Of a stretch of 64,000 nt of DNA, positions 1 through 9,850 are shown one piece after another. Every line of letters begins with the position of its first letter. The first letter of the stretch is position 1. The translations under genes were made by a program, and so were the position numbers. This DNA is from Acidobacteriota bacterium (GTDB taxonomy: Bacteria; Acidobacteriota; Blastocatellia; RBC074): the NCBI GenBank assembly GCA_016196035.1, contig JACPYM010000091.1:2501-66500 (forward strand), given 5' to 3'. Under the pieces are notes generated by a model. It was given only the letters and a program-made list of their open reading frames with translations, was not told the origin of the DNA and did not search any database.

Positions 1-155
1 ACGATCCCTGGCGGCAAGGCGGCATAAAAGGCGCACACGACAGCGTGCGCCTGCTGCCACGACGTCGCACTCTTGAGTTCGCCCGTCGCTGGCTCACACC
101 ACACGGCGGTTTGTTGGCGTAGATGAAAACCCACTCCGAGGTAGAAAGCCTCCAT
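1..155 (-). CDS. IS110-like transposase, N-terminal fragment cut by window edge
   Basis: Reading the minus strand from an ATG at 155 gives 51 residues open to the window edge, beginning MEAFYLGVGFHLRQQTAVWC and containing GELKSATSW and FYAALPPGI. This resembles the start of IS110-family (DEDD) transposases, which usually open with a G[IV]D[FVW]H block followed by a strand ending WC and an FY..FP segment. Here the first catalytic Asp of that block appears to be Gly (GVGFH), which would suggest a degenerate copy. No clear ribosome site is visible. The family call rests on pattern memory and the rest of the gene lies outside the window. Confidence 0.42.
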   Translation of the reverse strand, partial: MEAFYLGVGFHLRQQTAVWCEPATGELKSATSWQQAHAVVCAFYAALPPGI

Positions 156-266
156 TTGGTCAACTCAGATTCTAGTCGCTTAGAGGAGAAACCGTCTTTA
201 TGACATCAGGGTTACTTTCCCCGTGTTCCACGCTTCTCCCATACTTGTTCTCCCCGAAATGTTTTC

Positions 267-294
267 TTGCAATCATTGCGAACAAAGCTATACT
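267..294 (+). promoter_or_regulatory. Candidate sigma-70 promoter for the symporter gene
   Basis: TTGCAA at 267-272 and TATACT at 289-294 are separated by 16 nt. The start point would fall about 75 nt before the ATG at 377. This supports 377 over an earlier in-frame ATG at 200, which would lie upstream of the promoter. Confidence 0.42.
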
Positions 295-376
295 GCCCGC
301 CGTCCGTACTGCTCTTGTCCCGCGTATTCCCAGCGGGCATCCCAACAACAGCGATCCAAACGAGGACAGAAAATTC

Positions 377-2038
377 ATGCAAGTGCCCCTCTTGCTTTTG
401 CAGTCTTTGCAAACTGGCGGCGTGGCGCGGCTGGTGACGATTGATTACATCGTACTGGCGCTCTACTTCGCCGTGATCTTTGCCATCGGCTGGTATTTCT
501 CGCGTCGTGAACGCAACACGTCGGATTACTTTCTGGCCGGACGCGATGTGGCGTGGTGGGCGATTGCCGCCTCGCTGTTTTCGTCCAATATCGGCAGCGA
601 GCATTTCATCGGGCTGGCCGGGACGGGCGCTTCGTCGGGGCTGGCGGTGGGCCATTTTGAATGGCTGGCGGCGATGATCGTGTTGCTGTTGGGCTGGGTC
701 TTCGTGCCGTTTTACCTGCGCTCGAACGTGTACACGATGCCGGAGTTTTTGGAGCGGCGCTACAACGGCGCGTGCCGGACGTATCTGGCGACGGTTTCGC
801 TGATCGCGTATGTCTTCACCAAAATCGCCGTGGCGCTGTTTGCCGGCGCGATTGTGTTGAAGGCGGTACTGGGCTGGGGCATGTGGCAAAGCACGCTGGC
901 GCTGGTGGTGGCGACGGGGATTTATACAGTGGTCGGCGGGATGGCGGCGGTGATTTACACCGAAGTCATCCAAACGGTGATTCTGGTGGCCGGTGCGCTG
1001 GTGCTGATGTTCATCGGCTTGGATAAGGTAGGTGGTTGGCATGGGTTGCAGGCGAGCGTGCCGCCAGAGTTCTTTCACATGATGAAGCCATCTGCCGATA
1101 AGGAATTCCCGTGGACGGGCATTTTCTTTGGCGCGCCGATCTTGGGCATCTGGTACTGGTGCACCGATCAGGTCATCGTGCAGCGCACGCTGGCGGCCAA
1201 GAATATCGAACACGCGCGCGGCGGCACGATTGGCGCGGGCTTTTTGAAAATCCTGCCGGTCTTTATGCTGGTCGTGCCGGGGATGATCGCGCGGGCGCTC
1301 TACCCGCAAGAGATGGCGGCGGATTCCAACGCGGCCTTTCCGATTCTGGTGGTGCGGCTGATGCCCGTGGGTTTGCAGGGCGTGATGATCGCCGCGATGC
1401 TGGCGGCGCTGATGTCGAGTTTGAGCGCGGTGTTCAATTCCAGTTCGACCATCTTCACGATGGATTTTTATAAGGAGCTGCGGCCCGGCGCTTCGGAAAA
1501 GCAGTTGGTGAATGTCGGGCGGCTGGCAACGGTTGTGATGGTGGGGCTGGCGCTGTTGTGGATTCCGCTAATGGGGCGCATCAGCTCGCAGCTTTGGATT
1601 TATTTGCAGAGCGTGCAGGCTTATGTTTCGCCGCCGATTGCGGCGGTCTTCCTGTTCGGCATTGCGTGGCGGCGGGTGAATAGCCAGGGCGCGTTGGCTT
1701 CGTTGCTGGTCGGTTTCGCGCTGGGCGCGCTGCGATTCATACTGGAAGTCATTTACGCCGGTCAAACGCTGAGCGGGTTTCTAGGCTGGTTCGTAGGCAT
1801 GAATTTCCTGCATTTTGCGGTGCTGATGTTCGTCATCTGCGTCGCGGTGTTGATCGTGGTCAGTTTATTAACGCCCGCACCGACTGACGCACAACTAGCC
1901 GGGTTGACCTTTGCGACGGCGCATTCGGTGGTGGCGATTGAGAGTGAAGCGGCCACGCCGGGACTGCGGCGCTGGAATCTGGCGTTTACAGCGGTGTTGG
2001 TGGCAATGGTCGTTGGATTGTGGCTTTATTTTGCTTGA
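377..2038 (+). CDS. Sodium/solute symporter (SSS, SLC5-like)
   Basis: A polytopic inner-membrane protein of 553 aa that should couple sodium entry to uptake of a small solute, probably a sugar. The family signature SDYFLAGRDVAWW lies at about residues 49-61, followed by SNIGSEHFIGLAG, typical of the SGLT-like branch. About 13 hydrophobic segments are spread along the protein, matching the family's usual length of 500-600 aa. The start at 377 has GAGGA at 362-366. The frame is open back to 200, but those residues look like untranslated leader. A sugar substrate would fit galK 1.6 kb downstream, but the lipoprotein pair lies between them and the substrate cannot be read from sequence. Confidence 0.88.
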   Translation: MQVPLLLLQSLQTGGVARLVTIDYIVLALYFAVIFAIGWYFSRRERNTSDYFLAGRDVAWWAIAASLFSSNIGSEHFIGLAGTGASSGLAVGHFEWLAAMIVLLLGWVFVPFYLRSNVYTMPEFLERRYNGACRTYLATVSLIAYVFTKIAVALFAGAIVLKAVLGWGMWQSTLALVVATGIYTVVGGMAAVIYTEVIQTVILVAGALVLMFIGLDKVGGWHGLQASVPPEFFHMMKPSADKEFPWTGIFFGAPILGIWYWCTDQVIVQRTLAAKNIEHARGGTIGAGFLKILPVFMLVVPGMIARALYPQEMAADSNAAFPILVVRLMPVGLQGVMIAAMLAALMSSLSAVFNSSSTIFTMDFYKELRPGASEKQLVNVGRLATVVMVGLALLWIPLMGRISSQLWIYLQSVQAYVSPPIAAVFLFGIAWRRVNSQGALASLLVGFALGALRFILEVIYAGQTLSGFLGWFVGMNFLHFAVLMFVICVAVLIVVSLLTPAPTDAQLAGLTFATAHSVVAIESEAATPGLRRWNLAFTAVLVAMVVGLWLYFA

Positions 2039-2048
2039 GAGGTGGCGC

Positions 2049-2804
2049 GTGGTGAGCGGTGTTTGGGTTCGCAACTGTTTTTTGATAGTGGTGTTGTGCG
2101 GCAGTCTGTTGGCGGCCAGTGGTTGCAGCGATGCCGCAGCGGGCCAATCCGTTGCGCAGGTCAGCGCGCAGGCAACGGTCACGCCAACGCCTGCGCCAGA
2201 GACAAAGCCAATGCCAACCGGTGCATTGCCAAAAGCAGGTGTTGGCGTAGTGGATGAATTATTCACGCTGATGCACGCGGCCCACACGCGCCCGTCGTTT
2301 CGCGCGCGCATGGAAGCCGAAGTGAACGGCGAACCGAGCGGCTTTGATTTGGAATTCGTCGCGCCGGATCGTTACCGCATGGTCGGCAAAGGTTTCGAGT
2401 TCATCGTCATCGGCCATGAGGGTTACGTGAAGATGGAAAACCTCTGGCAAAAGGCCATGCGCGATGAGGCCGATGATTCGCACACCTTCAACGTCGGCAA
2501 TGCGCCGGTCTTCTGGGGCACGACGGCGGCGGCCAAACTCAAACCACTCACGACGATCAAAAATGTCAGCGAAGTCGCGGGCGAAGGCCAGCCGCAAAAG
2601 CTGTTTGAATACGAGATGACAGGCGCGCTGGGTCACAAAGGCCACAACTTTTCACGCACCTGGGTGAGTCTCGCGGACGGCTTGCCACGCAAGACCGAAG
2701 TCATGGGCGATTACGACGGCGTAAAATCGCATGCGGTGCTGACCTGGCTGGAATATGATGCGCACCTGAAAATTGAACCGCCGGTCGTACAGACCGCGCA
2801 TTGA
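2049..2804 (+). CDS. Lipoprotein, LolA-like fold possible (paralogue 1)
   Basis: The protein has a hydrophobic leader ending in the lipobox LAASGC, so it should be lipid-anchored, then a Pro/Thr-rich linker and a globular domain with FDLEFVAPDRYRMVGKG. Alternating strands such as YRMV, EFIVIGHEGYVKM and a closing KTEVMGDYDGVKSHAVLTW segment resemble LolA/LppX-like lipoprotein carriers, but I cannot name the family with certainty. The start is GTG at 2049 or 2052 behind GAGGTGG, overlapping the end region of the symporter. The frame remains open further upstream without a signal peptide. It is followed by a tandem paralogue. Confidence 0.68.
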   Translation: MVSGVWVRNCFLIVVLCGSLLAASGCSDAAAGQSVAQVSAQATVTPTPAPETKPMPTGALPKAGVGVVDELFTLMHAAHTRPSFRARMEAEVNGEPSGFDLEFVAPDRYRMVGKGFEFIVIGHEGYVKMENLWQKAMRDEADDSHTFNVGNAPVFWGTTAAAKLKPLTTIKNVSEVAGEGQPQKLFEYEMTGALGHKGHNFSRTWVSLADGLPRKTEVMGDYDGVKSHAVLTWLEYDAHLKIEPPVVQTAH

Positions 2805-2882
2805 ATTGAGATTGGTAAATCGGCGCACGGGGCGGGCCGCCAAGGGACGCCGCGCGCCAGTAAGTGCTAAAGGAGATACAGG

Positions 2883-3557
2883 ATGAATTGGTTAAAGGTG
2901 CTGGTGTTGGTCGGGATGACGGGTTTAGCCAATGGTTGCGGTTCCAAGCCGCCCCAAGCGGAACAGCCGGTGGCGGCGGCGGCAAAAGCGCCCGAACCGG
3001 AAAACGAAGCGGCCATTGCCGCCGCGCGCGCGAACCCGCTGGATGGCCTCGCTAAGGCCTATCAGAAAGCCTTTGAAACAAATTCCTACCGCGTCCGGCT
3101 GGAAGCCACGCGCGAAGACATCACCGCCACCACAACCTATGAGTTCGTCGCGCCTGACCGGTTTCGGATGATTACCGGGCCGACCGAATTGATTGTGATC
3201 GGCGATGCGCCGTTCTTGAAAACACTCGGCTCCTGGCAAAAAGCCACGACTGGCTTGCAAACCCAGATGAAATCCATCCGCGATCCGCAGATGGTCGAAA
3301 AGCTGCGCAAATCCACCGACGCCAAGTTCGCCCAACCCGACACGCTCGCGGGCAAACCGATGCTCGTCTTTGAATGCAGCGCGAAGGATTTACTGGGCGC
3401 CGAGGGCGCAACCTATGCCAAGACCTGGATCGGCGTCCTGGATGGGTTGCCGCACAAAGCTGAGTTTGAAGGCATGACCGGCAGCGTCAAAACCAAAGGC
3501 GTGATGACGTGGTACGATTACAACGCCGAGATCAAAATCGAACCGCCCATTAAGTAG
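2883..3557 (+). CDS. Lipoprotein paralogous to the preceding gene (paralogue 2)
   Basis: This 224-aa protein begins MNWLKVLVLVGMTGLANGC, a lipoprotein signal with the lipidated Cys at residue 19. The core repeats the pattern of the gene before it: YEFVAPDRFRMITG, a strand ending LIVIGDAPF, then W-Q-K-A and a C-terminal KTWIGVLDGLPHKAEFEG block. The two genes therefore look like a tandem duplication that has diverged strongly. AAGGAG lies about 9 nt before the ATG. Function is unknown; a LolA-like, hydrophobic-cargo-binding fold is possible. Transcription probably ends at the 21-bp inverted repeat that follows. Confidence 0.68.
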   Translation: MNWLKVLVLVGMTGLANGCGSKPPQAEQPVAAAAKAPEPENEAAIAAARANPLDGLAKAYQKAFETNSYRVRLEATREDITATTTYEFVAPDRFRMITGPTELIVIGDAPFLKTLGSWQKATTGLQTQMKSIRDPQMVEKLRKSTDAKFAQPDTLAGKPMLVFECSAKDLLGAEGATYAKTWIGVLDGLPHKAEFEGMTGSVKTKGVMTWYDYNAEIKIEPPIK

Positions 3558-3585
3558 CAGTTCATTACCAGACCTTTCTCAACCG

Positions 3586-3640
3586 CAAGGGACAAAGGAG
3601 CCCAAGTACTGACGACAGTCTTGGGCTCCTTTGTCCCTTG
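3586..3640. terminator. Perfect 21-bp inverted repeat, terminator-like
   Basis: Arms 3586-3606 and 3620-3640 are exact reverse complements around a 13-nt loop. The site separates the lipoprotein pair from galK. There is no long T-run, so it could be an mRNA-stabilising hairpin or a protein site instead of a classical terminator. Confidence 0.55.
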
Positions 3641-3681
3641 CTTATTTTGCAGTTCAAATTCTTCTTTGCCCCCGAAACATA

Positions 3682-4851
<1,170 letters not shown>

Positions 4852-4889
4852 ACAACCAAAATCCCCTGCAAAATCGGCTAAGTTTTTGT

Positions 4890-4919
4890 TTGCCATATAC
4901 GAAAGCATGCCCCTATAAT
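4890..4919 (+). promoter_or_regulatory. Candidate sigma-70 promoter for the PEP-CTERM gene
   Basis: TTGCCA at 4890-4895 and a perfect TATAAT at 4914-4919 are 18 nt apart. The predicted 5' leader of roughly 155 nt before the ATG at 5080 is long enough to hold a control element, but I recognise no known riboswitch in it. Confidence 0.5.
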
Positions 4920-5079
4920 CCGCCATCCCCTCCCGTCAGCGGAGCAAGCCCCAAACCTTGCAATCATCTTCGGGCATTCGCAGTGCGGTTTTGGTGCTAG
5001 GGAATTCAATTCGTGGCGTCGAGCGTCCCCAGAAACAGATTTATTTACCCGCTCAAAAATCGGTAAGCTGAGGTTCAGA

Positions 5080-5676
5080 ATGGTTCGCCGTATTCTCACA
5101 TCCGTGCTGCTCAGCACATTATTTGTTCAAATAGCTTTCGCCGACCCGGTCACGTACCGGCAATTGCGCCCTGAAGGGGCTGCTGCGGGCGCGGCTTTCT
5201 CGCGTCTGCCGCAACCGGCCAGCGCCGACAACACGCCGACGAAACCACCGCAAAGCCAAACGCAAAATCCGGCCACGCCACAGGGGCAAGGCGGGCGCGT
5301 GCAGGAAAGCCCGAATCACCCGGAATTTGTGCGCCTGCCGGATGGCCGCATCGTCAAATATGGCCCGGGCATTATTTGCGACGAAAACTGTATCGAAGCG
5401 GTGCCGCTGGCGCGCGCGCGCGTTTCGCGGAATTGGTATGTGCTGCCGCCCTTACTGGCCGCCGGGATTCTGTGCGCCGTGTTATGCCGGGGCGGCGCGG
5501 ATGCCCCGCCTGCCCAGCCGCCAATTGTGCTGCAACCCAGCCCTTCGCCGACGTTGCAACCAACGCCGGTGCCGCCCAACCAAGTGCCGGAACCGGGTAC
5601 CTTGATCTTGCTGGGCACGGGTCTGGCGACGCTGCTGGCGCGGCGCAAGCTGAAGCATAAGCCGGTCGAAGAGTAA
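5080..5676 (+). CDS. PEP-CTERM sorting-signal protein
   Basis: A 198-aa exported protein. It has an N-terminal signal peptide (residues 1-21, ending FADPV), a Pro/Gln-rich stretch, a short conserved-looking segment with two Cys (GIICDENCIEAV, about residues 97-108), an internal hydrophobic helix (WYVLPPLLAAGILCAVLC), a Pro-rich spacer and a C-terminal VPEPGTLILLGTGLATLLA followed by RRKLK. That tail is the PEP-CTERM tripartite signal: PEP motif, membrane helix and basic end. Proteins with this tail are normally cleaved by an exosortase (EpsH/XrtA) and delivered to the surface or matrix. No exosortase is in this window. The protein's own function is unknown. Confidence 0.8.
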   Translation: MVRRILTSVLLSTLFVQIAFADPVTYRQLRPEGAAAGAAFSRLPQPASADNTPTKPPQSQTQNPATPQGQGGRVQESPNHPEFVRLPDGRIVKYGPGIICDENCIEAVPLARARVSRNWYVLPPLLAAGILCAVLCRGGADAPPAQPPIVLQPSPSPTLQPTPVPPNQVPEPGTLILLGTGLATLLARRKLKHKPVEE

Positions 5677-5709
5677 CCGATGTTTGCCCGACAAAGCGTT
5701 GTTTGCAAT

Positions 5710-5740
5710 CAAAGCCCCGCCCAACATTGGCGGGGCTTTG
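5710..5740. terminator. Terminator hairpin after the PEP-CTERM gene
   Basis: A 12-bp perfect GC-rich stem (arms 5710-5721 and 5729-5740) with a 7-nt loop lies 33 nt after the stop codon. The T-run is weak (TTTG). Confidence 0.62.
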
Positions 5741-5812
5741 TGCTGTAGTCTGATTTAGCCAAAGGCATACGACTGGGAAAGATTGCAAAAGGCGCACGCT
5801 CCCGCACCTGCC

Positions 5813-5937
5813 TAAACCGGTTTGCAATTGCGTTTATGGGAGCGCGTTGGGCCGAACCGCCCAAGCCCCGCTTGCTCACGCGCGCGGTACCGTCCCGGCC
5901 CAACGCGCTCTCATACACCGATATGAAAACCGGTCTA
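5813..5937. repeat. Dispersed palindromic element P1, copy a (half core)
   Basis: The outer ends run from TAAACCGGTTTGCAATTGCG to ATGAAAACCGGTCTA and are complementary. The inner arms around GAGCGCGTTGGGCC and GGCCCAACGCGCTC pair perfectly. Between them is one half of the core shared by the other P1 copies (CCGCTTGCTCACGCGCGCGG). Confidence 0.75.
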
Positions 5938-6585
5938 AGTACAAGCTAGATGCAAATTCGTCACAGACGTCTGAAAAGCTGGCCGCCGCTTGTCGGTTCT
6001 TGCCACACTGGCGTGTCCTTGGCGCTTCCCTGCTTGCTTCGTGGGATTTGTACGCATAACAATTTCTAGCACTCTCCAACTGGCGCGGCGGTAGTCCAGT
6101 AGATCAGACGAATACCTGGAAACGCCTATTCATCTCATATTTGCCGGTGTGTGCGCCACCCTTCGAACGGCGCACACACCGGCTGCTGACGGCAAGCCTA
6201 CAACGGGCCTGCGCACACAACCGGCATACCCTTTGCTCTGCTCTCCCACACAGCCTGACTTGACCGTAAGAGCAGGCCGCGCGTACTCACGCCCCAGCAA
6301 AATTGCCCTTCGTTGATTGCCCTCGCGCTCCCGCCAGGTGACACAAGTTGACTGGCTTGCGCGCAACCCGTATGCGCAAAGTGGCGGCGTATAACAACGC
6401 CAGTCACACGCGTTCTGCCTCTGCAAGTAAAACCCGCTGCCGCCCCTTTGGCAGCCTCTGGCCGCGCCCCTGGCCTGACGACGAACTGCACACACGTCAC
6501 TTCTCTCCCGTTTCATCAATCTAGTTAGAGTTCGGGCTGGCCTTAGTGTGCCCGCCCAACACCGAATAAAAAAAGGAGTCTCCCT
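5938..6585. other. Intergenic region without a recognisable gene
   Basis: About 650 nt with no supported coding sequence on either strand; the open frames here have biased Arg/Cys composition and no start signals. The clearest structure is a perfect 15-bp inverted repeat at 6143-6157/6169-6183. The last bases carry AAAAAGGAG, the ribosome site of the next gene. Confidence 0.5.
6143..6183. repeat. Perfect 15-bp inverted repeat
   Basis: GCCGGTGTGTGCGCC and its exact complement flank an 11-nt loop. It is far from any stop codon, so a terminator role is not obvious. Confidence 0.55.
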
Positions 6586-7827
6586 ATGCAATATCTGAAA
6601 CTTTTCGTATTCGCGCTGTGCGCAACGTTCTTGAGCTTGCTGACGCTCAGCAGCCCGCCGGTCGCCAGTCAAACCATCGAAGCGCCCGCCGGTTTCGACA
6701 ATCAAACCAACGGTCTCATCACGCAGGCGGCCTTTGAGGCCGACCTCGAAGATTTCGCCGCCCGCGAAGAAATCGCCGACGGGTTAGGCCCTATTTACAA
6801 CGCGCAAGGCTGCGCCGAATGTCATCAGAACCCGGTGGTCGGCGGCATCAGCCAAATCACCGAATTGCGTGTCGGGTGGCGCGACCGGCAAGGCAGTTTC
6901 ATCAACCCGCCCGGCGGTTCGCTCATCAACGACCGCGCCATTCATCCGTCGTTGCAGGAATACGTCACCGGCGCACGGCGCGAGATGTTTGCGCGCAACG
7001 ACACAGTGCGCACCTTCCGCACTTCGCTCAACGTGCTCGGCGACGGCTTTGTCGAAGCCCTCGACGACAACACGTTGATCGAAATCGCGCGCAACCAGCC
7101 GCAACTTTCGGGCGGGTTGATTGCGGGTCAGGTGATTCGCGTGCCTGTGCTCGAAGCCCCCGGCGTCACCCGTGTGGCGCGGTTTGGTTGGAAGAATCAA
7201 CACGCCAGCTTGCTCTCGTTTTCCGCCGACGCCTATCTCAACGAGATGGGCATCACCACCCGCTTGCTGCCGACGGAAAACACTTCGCTGGGTAATTCCG
7301 TGGCGGCCTTCGACACCGTCGCCGACCCGGAAGACACCGCCAATGAATTTGAAGGCTTCACCCGTTTTATGCGCGCGACCAAAGCGCCGCCCCGCGATCT
7401 GATGTTGGCCGCAACACCTAACGCCCTGGCGGGCGCGCAAGTGTTCAATCAGATCGGCTGCGCCATCTGTCACGTGCCGAATCTGGTCACCGCACCGGCT
7501 GGCATGGCGGTCAACGGCGGCACGTTCACGCTGCCCGCCGCGCTGGGCAACAAGGTGTTTCATCCTTACAGCGATTTCCTGCTGCACGATGTCGGCACGG
7601 GTGACGGCATCGTGCAAAACGGCGATCAATCCACCGCGAACAAATTGCGCACGCCGCCGCTCTGGGGCGTGCGCACGCGCACCCGACTGATGCACGACGG
7701 CCTGGCGCTGACCTATGAAGAGGCCATCGCACGCCATCGCAATGAAGCCCGCGGCGTGCTCACCCGCTACAACGCGCTGAGCAACGCGCAACGCACGCAG
7801 TTGCTCAGCTTCCTGCGTTCGCTGTGA
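6586..7827 (+). CDS. Dihaem c-type oxidoreductase (DUF1111, thiol oxidoreductase-like)
   Basis: A secreted 413-aa protein with a signal peptide ending near residue 28 (VASQT). It has two c-type haem sites, CAECH at about residue 76 and CAICH at about 292, the spacing seen in DUF1111 dihaem proteins related to bacterial cytochrome c peroxidases. Further family features are DNQTNGL near the N-terminus, RFGWKNQHASLLSFSADAY in the middle, and TPPLWGVRTRTRLMHDG before the C-terminus. It should act in the periplasm in electron transfer or peroxide/thiol chemistry; the substrate is not known for most of the family. AAGGAG precedes the ATG. The vanadium-type haloperoxidase downstream is another redox enzyme and may share its setting. 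Confidence 0.85.
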   Translation: MQYLKLFVFALCATFLSLLTLSSPPVASQTIEAPAGFDNQTNGLITQAAFEADLEDFAAREEIADGLGPIYNAQGCAECHQNPVVGGISQITELRVGWRDRQGSFINPPGGSLINDRAIHPSLQEYVTGARREMFARNDTVRTFRTSLNVLGDGFVEALDDNTLIEIARNQPQLSGGLIAGQVIRVPVLEAPGVTRVARFGWKNQHASLLSFSADAYLNEMGITTRLLPTENTSLGNSVAAFDTVADPEDTANEFEGFTRFMRATKAPPRDLMLAATPNALAGAQVFNQIGCAICHVPNLVTAPAGMAVNGGTFTLPAALGNKVFHPYSDFLLHDVGTGDGIVQNGDQSTANKLRTPPLWGVRTRTRLMHDGLALTYEEAIARHRNEARGVLTRYNALSNAQRTQLLSFLRSL

Positions 7828-7901
7828 GCAAACCAGTTGGCGGTTGGCGGTTAGCGGTTGGCAGTTGACGGTTTGAAAAGTTGGCGATGATCTTAGCTCA
7901 G

Positions 7902-8031
7902 TAGGAGCGCGATGTTTATAGCCACGGTCAGCGACAATTCTTCCAGCCCCAGAGGGGGCGACATGTGCCACATTTCGCTCCTCTGGAGCTGGAATTCACA
8001 TTCCGCGCTGACTATAAACATCCCGCTCCTA
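7902..8031. repeat. Nested palindromic repeat, about 130 nt
   Basis: Outer arms TAGGAGCGCGATGTTTATAG and CTATAAACATCCCGCTCCTA pair with one mismatch. Inner arms starting GTCAGCG and ending CGCTGAC, around CCAGCCCCAGAGG / CCTCTGGAGCTGG, also pair. It abuts P1 copy b by a shared TA. Confidence 0.65.
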
Positions 8032-8208
8032 GAGCGGTTTGCAGTTGCGTTTACGGGTGTCAGTTGAGGCCAGGACAGTACCGCGGGCGTGAGCAAGCGG
8101 CGCGTCAAGCTTGCCCCCTTGGCTGAATTGCCAAAGCACCGCTTGCTCACGCCCGCGGTACTGTCCCGCTGCGCGGTTTTCCCGTACACCGTAGTGAAAA
8201 CCGATCTA
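8030..8208. repeat. Dispersed palindromic element P1, copy b
   Basis: Begins TAGAGCGGTTTGCAGTTGCG and ends GTGAAAACCGATCTA. The core arms 8073-8100 and 8139-8166 are 28-nt exact reverse complements. Against the other copies this core carries CGGGCG on the left and CGCCCG on the right, a matched change on both arms. Confidence 0.82.
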
Positions 8209-8298
8209 ACGGAGCTAAGTTTTCAACCAGCCTCTAACTGCTAATCGCTAACCGCTAACCGCCAACTGCCAACCACTAACCATTTCCAAGGAGAAGTT

Positions 8299-9828
8299 AT
8301 GAGACGAAAGGTGATTTTCCCAATGCTGGCCCTGCTCGCCTTGAGCCTGGCCGTCGCGGTCTGGCCGCAAGGCGGCGGACGCAACAACAATGACGCCTGG
8401 GGGCCGCGTTACAAGCCCGCGCCACAAACGCGCGCGCCGCAACGCCACGGGCCGCCGTTGGGCGCCGACACACTGGCGCGGCTCAAACACTGGAACGAGT
8501 TGGCGATTAATGCCAGCGGGCTTGACCATACGCCGGTGGCCGTGGGCGAAACCCGCGTCTTTGGCGAACAACTTGGTCCCGGGCGTTCGAGCCGGGCGCT
8601 GGCGATTGTGCACATCGCGGTCTTCGATGCGCTCAACGCGCTGGTGGGCAGCTATCGCAGCTACACTGGCGTCATTGCGCCGCGCGGGCCTGTTTCGCCG
8701 GACGCAGCGATTGCCAAAGCGGCCTGTGATACGCTGGCGGCGTTGTTCCCTTCGCAAGCGGCGAGCTTCAATACGGCGTTGGCCGCAGACCTGGCGCAAC
8801 TCGCAGACAGTCCCGCCAAAGTCAATGGCGTTGAATTGGGACGCCGTGCCGCGACCGCCATTCTCACCTTGCGCGCCAACGACGGCTCGCAATACACGGA
8901 GTTGCGCGTCGGCACCGATTTCATCACCAGCAACGAACCGGGCAAATGGCGGCAAGACCCGATCAGCCAGATTCCGCTCGCCCTGGGCGCAAAATGGGGC
9001 GCGGTCAAACCCTTCGTATTGCGGTCGGGCGAACAGTTCCGTGCGCCCGCGCCGCCAGCGTTGAATAGCGCGGAATACACTGCCGCGTTCAACGAAGCGA
9101 AACGGCTGGGCGGCGATGGCGTCACCACGCCGACGCAACGCACCGCCGACCAGACCGAGATCGGCATTTATTGGGCCTATGACGGCACGCCGAGCCTGTG
9201 CGCGCCGCCGCGCCTTTACAACCAAATCGCCGTGCAGATTGCCGAGCAGATGGGCACGAACGCCGTCGAACTGGCGCGGCTGTTGGCGCTGATCAACGTG
9301 GCGCTGGCCGACGCGGGTGTGGCGGCGTGGGAGTCGAAGTATTACTACCAACTCTGGCGGCCTGTCACCGGTATCCGTGAAGCCGACGCGGGCACCGGCC
9401 CGACGGGTTTGGGCGACGGTAATGCGGCGACGCTGGGCGATCCGGCGTTCTCACCGCTGGGCGCGCCTGCCAGCAATCTGACCGGGCCGAATTTCACGCC
9501 GCCTTTCCCGGCGTATCCGTCCGGGCACGCCGTCTTTGGCGGCGCGCTGTTCGAGACGCTGCGCGACTTTTACCGGACGGACAACATCGCTTTCACCTTT
9601 GTCTCGGACGAACTCAACGGCGTGACGCGGGACAATCAGGGCAACCTCCGTCCGCTCATTCCGCGCAGTTTCACCACGCTTTCGCAGGCGGAAGAAGAGA
9701 ACGGCCAGAGCCGCATTTATCTCGGCATTCACTGGTCATTCGACAAGACGGCGGGCATTGCGCAGGGGCGCAAGGTGGCCAATTACGTGGCGGAGAATGC
9801 CTTCGTGCCGCTGCGGCGTGGGCGGTGA
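8299..9828 (+). CDS. Vanadium-dependent haloperoxidase-type PAP2 protein
   Basis: A secreted 509-aa protein of the vanadium haloperoxidase/acid phosphatase superfamily. Bacterial members carry vanadate and oxidise halides with hydrogen peroxide, or act as phosphatases. The oxyanion-binding residues are visible: K..(6)..RP in KYYYQLWRPVTG (about residue 346), PSGHA (about 407) and R..LGIHWSFD (about 475). The order and spacing match the family, including the His of PSGH and the apical His in GIHW. A hydrophobic leader (residues 1-23) precedes a Gly/Asn-rich linker. AAGGAG sits 9 nt before the ATG. Halide specificity cannot be read from sequence. Confidence 0.87.
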   Translation: MRRKVIFPMLALLALSLAVAVWPQGGGRNNNDAWGPRYKPAPQTRAPQRHGPPLGADTLARLKHWNELAINASGLDHTPVAVGETRVFGEQLGPGRSSRALAIVHIAVFDALNALVGSYRSYTGVIAPRGPVSPDAAIAKAACDTLAALFPSQAASFNTALAADLAQLADSPAKVNGVELGRRAATAILTLRANDGSQYTELRVGTDFITSNEPGKWRQDPISQIPLALGAKWGAVKPFVLRSGEQFRAPAPPALNSAEYTAAFNEAKRLGGDGVTTPTQRTADQTEIGIYWAYDGTPSLCAPPRLYNQIAVQIAEQMGTNAVELARLLALINVALADAGVAAWESKYYYQLWRPVTGIREADAGTGPTGLGDGNAATLGDPAFSPLGAPASNLTGPNFTPPFPAYPSGHAVFGGALFETLRDFYRTDNIAFTFVSDELNGVTRDNQGNLRPLIPRSFTTLSQAEEENGQSRIYLGIHWSFDKTAGIAQGRKVANYVAENAFVPLRRGR

Positions 9829-9850
9829 GCGGTGAACCGGGCAGCCAGAC

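Larger units (their letters stand above)
7832..8282. repeat. Inverted heptad-tract pair H1 bracketing a composite of palindromes
   Basis: The left tract (7832-7875) repeats TTGGCGG-like units. The right tract (8230-8282) repeats complementary CCGCTAA/CCGCCAA-like units. They lie immediately after the dihaem gene stop and immediately before the haloperoxidase ribosome site. The 350-nt loop contains the palindrome at 7902-8031 and P1 copy b. Confidence 0.7.

Noticed and set aside
212-1309. Long minus-strand open frame opposite the symporter
   Set aside because: Arg/His-rich composition, no recognisable domain; it mirrors the codon bias of the real gene.
6130-6705. Minus-strand open frame of 191 codons in the gap before the dihaem gene
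   Set aside because: Biased Arg/Cys composition, no ribosome site, and it overlaps the true start of the dihaem gene.
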